Below, one piece after another: positions 7,277 through 13,409 of a stretch of 13,409 bases of DNA (within the stretch, counting starts at the first letter, position 1; each line of letters starts with the position of its first letter). The position numbers and the translations under genes are program-made. Below the pieces are notes generated by a model. The model searched no databases. It saw only the letters and a program-made list of their open reading frames with translations, and was not told where the DNA came from. Origin of the DNA: Acidiluteibacter sp965660325 (GTDB taxonomy: Bacteria > Bacteroidota > Bacteroidia > Flavobacteriales_E > Vicingaceae); the NCBI GenBank assembly GCA_965660325.1, contig CBFHZL010000074.1, positions 1 to 13,409 of the forward strand, written 5' to 3'.

Positions 7277-8608
7277 TTAAAAGTCTCTATTCAGATCAAA
7301 ACTTTCTAAATAATCAGCTACTTTTCTTACAAAACTTCCTCCTAAAGAACCATCCACTACTCGGTGATCATAAGACAGTGATAAATACATCATGTGACGA
7401 ATTCCAATGGTATCTCCAAATGGCGTTTCGATAACTGCGGGTTTCTTTTTAATTGTCCCAATAGCCATAATTGCAGCCTGTGGCTGATTGATTATAGGGG
7501 TTCCCATAACATTCCCAAACGTTCCAACATTGGTTACAGTAAATGTTCCACCTGAAACTTCATCCGATTGTAATTTGTTGTTTCTTGCTCTGTTTGCTAA
7601 ATCATTTACTGCTTTGGTCACACCAATTAAGTTTTTCTGATCCGCATCCTTAATTACCGGTACGATTAGGTTTCCTGAAGGAAGAGCTGTAGCCATACCA
7701 ATGTTGATATGACCTCTCTTTATAATTTTATCGCCATCAACAGCAACATTAATCATAGGTAAGTCCTTGATTGCTTTTGCTACTGCTTCGATAATAATAG
7801 GAGTGAAGGTAATTTTTTCTCCTTCTCGTTCTAGGAATTTATTTTTGACTTTATTTCTCCAAAGAACCATGTTGGTTACATCTGCTTCTACAAATGAAGT
7901 AACGTGAGGCGATGTATGCTTCGAGCGAACCATGTGCTCAGAAATTAATTTGCGCATGCGATCCATCTCAATAATTTCGTCGTCTCCTCCAATGGATACT
8001 GCCGGAGCTGCTTTTGGAGCAGGTGCAGAGCTTGGTGCTGAAGGCGTACTCTTTGAGGTAGCTGCAGCAGTAGGAGTAGGTGCAGATGTTCCTCTATTTT
8101 TGAGGTATTCCATCATGTCATCCTTGGTTACTCGACCACCTTTACCTGAACCTGTAATTTGTTCTATTTCACTAGCAGAAATACCTTCTGCTTCGGCTAT
8201 ACTTCTTACCAATGGTGATAAAAACTTACCGCCAACCGTGTTTCGATCTAACTTTTGTAGTGTGGACCCTGAGGCACTATTTATTACTGCCTCTGGAGCT
8301 TCTTTAGCGGGAGCTGATGAAGCAGCCACTGCCTCTTCTTTGGGTGAAGAAGTTGCCGTTCCTGAGCCTTCGGTTTCAATAATTGCGATAACTTGTCCTA
8401 CTTGAACAACGTCGTCTTCATTGAATAATAACTTTTTTACTACCCCATCCTCAGGAGAAGGTATTTCAGAATCAACCTTGTCTGTAGCAATTTCAATTAT
8501 CGATTCTTCTGCCTCAATTTTGTCTCCTTCAGCTTTTAACCACTTGATAATTGTTGCCTCTGCAACACTTTCGCCCATTTTAGGCATGATCAATTCTACT
8601 TCTGCCAT
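7277..8608 (-). CDS. 2-oxo-acid dehydrogenase complex E2, dihydrolipoyllysine acyltransferase
   Basis: The 443-residue core of a pyruvate, 2-oxoglutarate or branched-chain 2-oxo-acid dehydrogenase complex. It moves the acyl group from E1 to CoA through a swinging lipoyl arm. Residues 1-78 are a single lipoyl domain with the lipoylated Lys44 in EIATDKVDSEIPSP. Residues 81-120 and 172-205 are Ala/Pro/Ser-rich flexible linkers. Residues 128-170 are the peripheral subunit-binding domain (FLSPLVRSIAEAEGI, then GSGKGGRVTKDD). From about 213 comes the catalytic domain with the active-site SYDHRVVDG at 412-420 (His415, Asp419). All key residues are present. One lipoyl domain and the PKMGESVAEATI opening fit the branched-chain or multi-specific Bacteroidota type better than a multi-lipoyl pyruvate E2. 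No E1 or E3 gene is nearby, so the substrate stays open. It is 101 bases upstream of the envelope gene with no terminator visible between. Confidence 0.93.
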   Translation of the reverse strand: MAEVELIMPKMGESVAEATIIKWLKAEGDKIEAEESIIEIATDKVDSEIPSPEDGVVKKLLFNEDDVVQVGQVIAIIETEGSGTATSSPKEEAVAASSAPAKEAPEAVINSASGSTLQKLDRNTVGGKFLSPLVRSIAEAEGISASEIEQITGSGKGGRVTKDDMMEYLKNRGTSAPTPTAAATSKSTPSAPSSAPAPKAAPAVSIGGDDEIIEMDRMRKLISEHMVRSKHTSPHVTSFVEADVTNMVLWRNKVKNKFLEREGEKITFTPIIIEAVAKAIKDLPMINVAVDGDKIIKRGHINIGMATALPSGNLIVPVIKDADQKNLIGVTKAVNDLANRARNNKLQSDEVSGGTFTVTNVGTFGNVMGTPIINQPQAAIMAIGTIKKKPAVIETPFGDTIGIRHMMYLSLSYDHRVVDGSLGGSFVRKVADYLESFDLNRDF

Positions 8609-8633
8609 GTTCTTATTTTATGTAATAACGATG

Positions 8634-8641
8634 CAAAATTA
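8634..8641 (-). promoter_or_regulatory. candidate -7 promoter element for the E2 gene
   Basis: The minus strand reads TAATTTTG, matching TAnnTTTG, 25 bases before the E2 start codon. No -33 TTTG is seen at normal spacing. The 135-base divergent gap from 8609 to 8743 holds no gene. Confidence 0.45.
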
Positions 8642-8743
8642 ACCAAAATATTATATCCACTCGGGACTATTCTCATTAAATTCTAACTCTTTGAGATTCT
8701 TAGAATAATTCAACATCATTTATTAACTTTAATTCATTTTAAA

Positions 8744-9343
8744 ATGAATCAATTCTTAAGTGTCTTCTTTTTTCTCATGAGCTTTACGCTTGCTGCTCAG
8801 ATTGATCGTGTGGTGCAGTTTGACGTAGCGCTTTCTGGCGGAAAAACTATCGTTACATGGACTGTGGGAGCAGGAACTACTTGCGAATCGGTAGTCGTGC
8901 AACGCTCTTCAGATACTACTTCTTTTCAGGATCTGTATGTCTATCCTTCCATTTGTGGTAACTCTTCTGTTGATGAATCTTATGCCTGGATTGATGAACA
9001 ACCCCTACCTTTTAGCTTAAACTATTACCGACTTAAAGTAGAAAATGTTGATTTTACTGCTGCTAAAAAAGTGGACAATAATAGCCAAATTAAAAAAGGA
9101 GAATTAAGTATATATCCAAATCCTTCTCAATCTAAGACGGCTTTTTGGTTTGAACAAAAAAGGGGACTGAGCTATCAAATGCTTATTGCTGACTTGCAAG
9201 GAAAGCATATTTATGAGAGTTCTGAAGAGCGAACCAATTTCTTTGAATTAGATGTGAGTATTTTCAAAGCAGGAACATACAACGTTTATATTTTGAGTGA
9301 AACAGGAGCAGTTGCGTATACCTCGAAACTCATTGTTTACTAA
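8744..9343 (+). CDS. small secreted protein with T9SS type A sorting domain
   Basis: A 199-residue protein exported by Sec and then carried across the outer membrane by the type IX system. Residues 1-19 are a signal peptide (LMSFTLAAQ end). Residues 20-110 look like one beta-sandwich resembling a fibronectin III fold (VTWTVGAG, then NYYRLKVENVDF). They contain only two Cys, 47 and 71, which could pair. Residues 119-199 are a classic sorting tail: GELSIYPNPSQSK at the start, a central IADLQGKHIYES strand, FKAGTYNVYILSE, and a closing KLIVY. No catalytic motif is visible, so the function is unknown; a surface-attached or adhesive protein is possible. It stands alone on the plus strand, with only a weak TAnnTTT-like match (8724-8731) upstream. 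A 12-base palindrome, CATTTTAAAATG, spans the start codon. Its stop overlaps the stop of the convergent glycosyltransferase gene. Confidence 0.85.
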   Translation: MNQFLSVFFFLMSFTLAAQIDRVVQFDVALSGGKTIVTWTVGAGTTCESVVVQRSSDTTSFQDLYVYPSICGNSSVDESYAWIDEQPLPFSLNYYRLKVENVDFTAAKKVDNNSQIKKGELSIYPNPSQSKTAFWFEQKRGLSYQMLIADLQGKHIYESSEERTNFFELDVSIFKAGTYNVYILSETGAVAYTSKLIVY

Positions 9344-11313
9344 GAAGGCGTATTTCCCAATTTTAAAAAACCATTAAATAACATCTGTAAATCTTTCCAG
9401 AGACTGTAGTCTCTTGCATACTGGTAATTAAGCTTATCTTTTTTTTCTTCGTTTAGTAATTCTGGAGCTTCAAAACTAGCTGGCTTTAGCACCCCTTTTA
9501 CATGTATAGGTAATTGAACTCCCATTTTATCTTCCCATCGATATCCAATCCACGAGGCTTTTCCAATTAGAACAATGCCCACATTCTTAATTACTTGAAT
9601 TCGGAATTTATTTAAGACCAGTACTATCGGCAATAACGGGATCAGCACCAATGAAATGACAATATCTAACAATCGTTTTTTTCGCTTGTTTTCAGGACTG
9701 CTAGCGGCATTTGCCTCTAGGATATAAAATTCTCCACTGTTTTGAATTGAGTTACTGCCAATAATATAGAGGCTTTCAGGCGGAGCTATTTTAAATTCTA
9801 CTTGTGCATCGGAGAGCGCAGACATTTCTGAGATAATACTAAAAGCGCTTAAGTCTGAACTACAAAATATAATTTCATTGATGGCGTAGATCTGTACTAT
9901 GTCCTTTAGTTGGCTAATTCTGCCGGTAAAGGTTGAAGTCAAATCTTTTTGCCCGCCTACCTCAGCATCAATGGTGGTTATGATCTCAGCGTCAATAAAC
10001 GTCTCTTTCAAAAAGAGCTTAATGCGGTCAATCTCCTTGCTAGAACCCACTATAGCAATTCTTTTTTGTTGCTTTCCTTTTAGTTTTGACACCCCAAGCA
10101 TATGTGCTATTATGCGTATAGTAGGCAACGCTATTAGAGCCCAAAGTATACTTAATAAAATTAGTGCTCGGGAAAATCGAAGAGATTCATCAAGTAGTGA
10201 GTATGAGGTAAGGATAAAGATACCACCAAATACTACTCCTTTTAAAAGCTTTCCTATTTTATGCCTCTTTTGGTAGGCTCCTGCTACAAAATTGGACAAG
10301 ATAAATGCTCCTACGATAAATGAAAAACCGTATTTAATTATTTCTGCAGGATAAGCCCCTCCATCTACAAACTTTACATTGGTTTCATAAAAAGTTTTAA
10401 GGTAAAACATGCCCAGAAGAAGCACAATGGCATCTACCAATGGAAAAGCAACTTGCTTGACAAATCTGAATAAGACTGCAATTGCTGCCCTTAAGTAAAT
10501 GGCTAAATTGATTAATACGGAAAATAGCTTTGCATTTTTTTGAGAGAAGTGTTTACGAGCAAAAATCACCATGGCTTTGTAGAACACAAATACATAGTTA
10601 ATACTACTCTTCTTAGTGCTTTCTCCTTTGTAGTGAATGATTCTAGCGTCAGGGTAGTAGTAGTTTTTATATCCTCCCAGGGTGATCCGATAGCTTAAGT
10701 CGATATCTTCCCCGTACATGAAAAACGTTTCGTCCAATAAGCCTACTTTGTCTAGGGTTTCTTTTCTAAGCCACATATATGCTCCTGAGAGTACGTCTAT
10801 TTCATTGATTTCATCGTTTGGTAAATAGCCCAAGTGATACTTCCCAAATCGTTTTGACTTAGGGAATAAGGCTGATAGCCCAAATATTTTATAGAAGGCA
10901 ACATCTGGAGTCGGAAGCCCTCTTTTGGATTCAGGCAAAAATACACCTCTACCATCGACCATACTCACACCTAATCCTCCCGCTTCGGGGTGCGATTTCA
11001 TAAAGTTGTAGCAGCTCAAGAAGGTGTTTTCCTCTACTACAGTATCGGGGTTGAGTAAGAGCACAAATTCACCTTTCGATTGCTGTATGGCTTGGTTGTT
11101 CGCTTTTGAGAATCCAACGTTTTGAGTATTTTCAATTCGAATAACAGAAGGAAACTGGTCGCGCACCATTTTCATCGATCCATCAACAGAATTGTTATCT
11201 ACCACGAAAACTTCACAGTCGCCTAGTTTTTTTGCCGCGATTTCAACTGTACGCAGGCAGTTCTCCAAAAAGTATTGGACATTGTAATTGACTATGATTA
11301 TCGATAATTTCAT
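9340..11313 (-). CDS. GT2 glycosyltransferase fused to a degenerate polyprenyl-phosphate sugar-transferase-like half
   Basis: A 657-residue membrane protein. Residues 1-255 are a family 2 glycosyltransferase of the WbbL/rhamnosyltransferase type: IIIVNYN at 5-11, VVDNNSVDGS at 37-46, LLNPDTVV at 86-93 (nucleotide/metal-binding Asp90) and GEDIDLSYR at 201-209. About five membrane helices follow, near 265-285, 288-305, 327-345, 356-373 and 383-402. Next comes a Rossmann-like domain (KRIAIVGSS at 417-425, to about 535), as in WcaJ/WbaP proteins. The rest matches bacterial sugar transferases at both ends: KKRLLDIVISLVLIPLLPI at 545-563, then SWIGYR at 587-592, and YARDYSLWKDLQMLF at 631-645. The catalytic stretch normally between these is missing. 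The GT2 half should be active in cell-surface glycan synthesis. It follows recR by 8 bases. Donor and acceptor are unknown. Confidence 0.87.
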   Translation of the reverse strand: MKLSIIIVNYNVQYFLENCLRTVEIAAKKLGDCEVFVVDNNSVDGSMKMVRDQFPSVIRIENTQNVGFSKANNQAIQQSKGEFVLLLNPDTVVEENTFLSCYNFMKSHPEAGGLGVSMVDGRGVFLPESKRGLPTPDVAFYKIFGLSALFPKSKRFGKYHLGYLPNDEINEIDVLSGAYMWLRKETLDKVGLLDETFFMYGEDIDLSYRITLGGYKNYYYPDARIIHYKGESTKKSSINYVFVFYKAMVIFARKHFSQKNAKLFSVLINLAIYLRAAIAVLFRFVKQVAFPLVDAIVLLLGMFYLKTFYETNVKFVDGGAYPAEIIKYGFSFIVGAFILSNFVAGAYQKRHKIGKLLKGVVFGGIFILTSYSLLDESLRFSRALILLSILWALIALPTIRIIAHMLGVSKLKGKQQKRIAIVGSSKEIDRIKLFLKETFIDAEIITTIDAEVGGQKDLTSTFTGRISQLKDIVQIYAINEIIFCSSDLSAFSIISEMSALSDAQVEFKIAPPESLYIIGSNSIQNSGEFYILEANAASSPENKRKKRLLDIVISLVLIPLLPIVLVLNKFRIQVIKNVGIVLIGKASWIGYRWEDKMGVQLPIHVKGVLKPASFEAPELLNEEKKDKLNYQYARDYSLWKDLQMLFNGFLKLGNTPS

Positions 11314-11321
11314 GCTAAGGA

Positions 11322-11942
11322 TTAAGCAGAGAACGTTTGTTCAAATGGAATTCTATTTTGTATGGACCTACCTAAAGTGATTTCATCTGCATATTCTAAT
11401 TCGTCACCGATCGCAACTCCTCTTGCAATAGTAGAAAGCTTCACATCAAACTCTTTTACTTTCTTGTAAATGTAAAAGTTGGTAGTGTCGCCTTCCATGG
11501 TGGCACTAAGAGCCATTACCACTTCTTTAATTTCACCTTTAGCGATGTTTTGCACCAAAGAGTCAATGTTTATATCATTTGGTCCTACACCATCCATGGG
11601 GGAAATGATTCCACCTAAAACGTGATATTTGCCTTTGAAAAGTTGTGTGTTCTCAATCGCCATCACATCCCTAACGTCTTCAACCACACATACAATCTTG
11701 CCGTCTCTATTTGGGTTTTCGCAGATAGAACAAAGTGGTACATCAGAGATGTTATGGCACGACTGGCAGTAAGTGATGTTATTTCTCAGATCTATAAAAC
11801 TTTGACCGAAGAGATTGACATCCCCCTTTTCTTGTTTAAGTAAATGCAGTACTAGTCGCAAAGCGGTGCGTTTACCAATACCAGGTAATGTGCTAAACTG
11901 TTCTACAGCATTTGAAAGTAATTGAGATGGATAATTAGTCAC
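11322..11942 (-). CDS. recR: recombination mediator protein RecR
   Basis: RecR works with RecO (and RecF) to load RecA on SSB-coated DNA at gaps during recombinational repair. This 206-residue protein has the normal length and domain order. An N-terminal helix-hairpin-helix reads FSTLPGIGKRTALRL at 16-30. A C4 zinc finger follows, with Cys59, 62, 71 and 74 (CQSCHNISDVPLCSIC). The Toprim domain has VVEDVRDVMAIE at 86-97, HVLGGIISPMDGVGP at 107-121 and ALSATMEGDTTNFYI at 144-158. The C-terminal Walker-like loop region is ARGVAIGDELEYAD, then TLGRSIQNR. All family residues appear intact. It is the first gene of a minus-strand unit with the glycosyltransferase 8 bases downstream, and a TAnnTTTG motif lies 25 bases ahead of its start. 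It is not preceded by dnaX or ybaB as in many other phyla. Confidence 0.97.
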   Translation of the reverse strand: MTNYPSQLLSNAVEQFSTLPGIGKRTALRLVLHLLKQEKGDVNLFGQSFIDLRNNITYCQSCHNISDVPLCSICENPNRDGKIVCVVEDVRDVMAIENTQLFKGKYHVLGGIISPMDGVGPNDINIDSLVQNIAKGEIKEVVMALSATMEGDTTNFYIYKKVKEFDVKLSTIARGVAIGDELEYADEITLGRSIQNRIPFEQTFSA

Positions 11943-11967
11943 CGCTAAATTTTATTTTGAGTAGCAT

Positions 11968-11975
11968 CAAAATTA
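11968..11975 (-). promoter_or_regulatory. candidate -7 promoter element for recR
   Basis: The minus strand reads TAATTTTG, matching TAnnTTTG and identical to the E2 element, again 25 bases before the start codon. The divergent gap of 133 bases from 11943 to 12075 would have to hold promoters for both recR and the symporter. I could not identify a clear one for the symporter. Confidence 0.45.
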
Positions 11976-12075
11976 GCATCTTTCTTGGAATATCTCAGAA
12001 CGTGCAAAAGAAATAAATTATCGAGATGATTCGGTTTTAACTAAAAAAAAGGCTTATTTCGCTTAAAAAATAGGA

Positions 12076-13409
12076 ATGTCTCCAAGTGCTATTATTGGCA
12101 TTATTTTATGCTATTTCTTACTCTTAGTCGCAGTTAGTTATTTTACTGCAAAGGGAGCTAATAACGATTCTTTTTTTAAGGGGAATAAAAATTCCAAATG
12201 GTACCTTGTGGCTTTTGGTATGGTAGGTGCCTCACTTTCTGGAGTTACATTCGTTTCTGTACCAGGGTGGGTGCAGAATAGCCAGTTTTCTTACATGCAA
12301 ATGGTATTTGGGTATCTCGTTGGTTACTTTATTGTCGCTAATGTATTGATGCCTTTGTATTATCGGTTAAACTTAACCTCGATATACACCTACTTGGAGC
12401 AGCGATTTGGTTTTTGGTCGTATAAGACAGGTGCATTTTACTTCTTGCTATCGAGAATTATCGGTGCATCTTTTCGCCTTTTCTTAGTGGCAAGCGTTTT
12501 TCAAATTGCCATTTTTGATGGCTGGGGTGTGCCTTTTTGGGTAACAGTAGCCATAACCATTTTGCTCATTTGGGTCTATACCTTTAAGGGTGGAATAAAA
12601 ACCATTGTATGGACCGATACTCTGCAGACCTTATTCATGCTTTCGGCTGTGGGAATAACCATCGTGATGATTGCTAGTCAGCTAAACTGGACTTTTTCTG
12701 AATTGGTTTCTCAAGTATATGAAAGCGACTACTCGAAGTTACTTTTCTTAGAAAACTGGAATGACAAACAGTATTTTGTAAAGTCATTTTTAAGCGGGGT
12801 TTTCATAACTATTGTAATGACAGGTCTTGATCAAGACATGATGCAGAAAAATTTAAGCTGTAAAAATATTAAAGAGGCAAAATGGAATATGTATGCCATG
12901 AGTGTTGTGCTAGTGGTGGTTACTTTTTTGTTTTTATGCTTGGGCGCTTTACTCTTCATATATGCCAATCAACAAGGCATAGTTATTCCAGAGCGCACGG
13001 ATGAACTCTTTCCGATGCTTGCAACAGGAGGGTATTTAGGCTATGCAGTTGCTGTTTGTTTTATCTTAGGATTGATAGCAGCAGCATACTCTAGCGCAGA
13101 TAGTGCTTTAACCGCTTTAACAACTTCTTTTTGTGTTGATATATTAAACGTCGAAGATAAAGCACTTGAACAACAAGAGTCACTTAGAAAACGAACTCAT
13201 GTGGGTATGTCTGTTCTACTTTTTTTAGTTATTCTATTGTTTCAAGTCATCAACGACGACAGCGTTGTAGATGCCTTGTTTAAAGCGGCAAGCTACACTT
13301 ATGGTCCATTGTTAGGCCTGTATGCTTTTGGTTTATTTACAAAATATGAAATTAAGGATCAATTTGTGCCTATCATTTGTATTTTTTCACCGCTAGTATG
13401 CTATTTATT
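12076..13409 (+). CDS. sodium:solute symporter (SSS / SLC5 family), cut by the right edge
   Basis: An inner-membrane Na+-coupled transporter. From the ATG at 12076 the frame reads open for 444 codons to the window edge without a stop. The start gives MSPSAIIGIILCYFLLLVAV, a typical first helix. Visible family marks are GASLSGVTFVSVPGW near residues 51-65, the TFKGGIKTIVWTDTLQ segment near 167-182 (loop and start of a core helix), GLDQDMMQKNL near 251-261, and AAAYSSADSALTALTTSF near 338-355. The last holds the conserved SS and nearby Ser/Thr residues of the Na2 sodium site. About eleven hydrophobic helices can be drawn before the cut. The substrate cannot be told: the family moves sugars, proline, pantothenate, sialic acid and others. 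The gene stands divergent from recR; AGGA abuts the ATG without spacing, so it is not a functional Shine-Dalgarno site. Confidence 0.9.
   Translation, partial: MSPSAIIGIILCYFLLLVAVSYFTAKGANNDSFFKGNKNSKWYLVAFGMVGASLSGVTFVSVPGWVQNSQFSYMQMVFGYLVGYFIVANVLMPLYYRLNLTSIYTYLEQRFGFWSYKTGAFYFLLSRIIGASFRLFLVASVFQIAIFDGWGVPFWVTVAITILLIWVYTFKGGIKTIVWTDTLQTLFMLSAVGITIVMIASQLNWTFSELVSQVYESDYSKLLFLENWNDKQYFVKSFLSGVFITIVMTGLDQDMMQKNLSCKNIKEAKWNMYAMSVVLVVVTFLFLCLGALLFIYANQQGIVIPERTDELFPMLATGGYLGYAVAVCFILGLIAAAYSSADSALTALTTSFCVDILNVEDKALEQQESLRKRTHVGMSVLLFLVILLFQVINDDSVVDALFKAASYTYGPLLGLYAFGLFTKYEIKDQFVPIICIFSPLVCYL

Noticed and set aside
7932..8405. Open frame of 157 codons on the plus strand opposite the E2 gene
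   Set aside because: It mirrors the Ala/Pro/Ser-rich linkers and nearby domains of the E2 protein; its Ala/Gly/Ser-rich product has no domain, and the minus-strand gene has all catalytic motifs.
9899..10276. Plus-strand open frame of 125 codons opposite the glycosyltransferase fusion
   Set aside because: Antisense of the membrane and Rossmann-like segments; low-complexity hydrophobic product with no supporting context.
1..13409. A defence island, CRISPR array, mobile element, tRNA or biosynthetic cluster
   Set aside because: No repeats with spacers, no transposase, integrase or phage motifs, no tRNA-like folds noticed, and neighbouring genes belong to unrelated housekeeping functions.

Overview
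The window looks like an ordinary chromosomal stretch of an AT-rich member of the Bacteroidota, probably of the class Flavobacteriia. The clues are a secreted protein ending in a type IX secretion (T9SS) sorting tail, a TPR / PD40 propeller / regulatory-domain / OmpA-like envelope protein of the PorE type, the bacteroidotal -7 promoter motif TAnnTTTG in front of several genes, and the lack of clear Shine-Dalgarno sites. The genus cannot be named from this sequence. I see no tRNA, rRNA, CRISPR array, insertion sequence, phage gene or other mobile element, and no gap between genes longer than about 135 bases.

Layout from left to right. (1) 1-1168, minus strand: a DUF423 small membrane protein followed by the 5' part of an asparagine synthetase gene (asnB) that runs off the left edge. 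(2) 1256-2593, plus strand: a saccharopine-dehydrogenase-family oxidoreductase. It ends at a strong, symmetrical hairpin shared with the convergent genes on its right. (3) 2640-4027, minus strand: a two-gene unit of a DEDDh 3'-5' exonuclease with an ExoX-like C-terminal extension, then a fumarylacetoacetate-hydrolase-family enzyme 5 bases downstream. (4) 4119-7175, minus strand: a 1018-residue exported envelope protein with its own terminator and promoter motif. (5) 7277-8608, minus strand: a 2-oxo-acid dehydrogenase E2 acyltransferase. (6) 8744-9343, plus strand: a small T9SS cargo protein of unknown function. Its stop codon overlaps the stop codon of the next, convergent gene. (7) 9340-11942, minus strand: recR, then 8 bases later a glycosyltransferase fused to a decayed polyprenyl-phosphate sugar-transferase-like half. 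(8) 12076 to the right edge, plus strand: a sodium:solute symporter, cut by the window.

The genes mostly serve unrelated housekeeping roles: amino-acid metabolism, central carbon metabolism, DNA repair, envelope and glycan synthesis, and transport. They do not form one pathway. No defence island or obviously new multi-gene system is visible. The two most unusual items are single proteins. One is the envelope protein with three copies of a composite repeat of about 101 residues and an OmpA-like end that has lost its usual peptidoglycan-binding signature. The other is the GT2 fusion whose C-terminal half keeps the layout of a WcaJ/WbaP-type phosphoglycosyltransferase but lacks its catalytic core.
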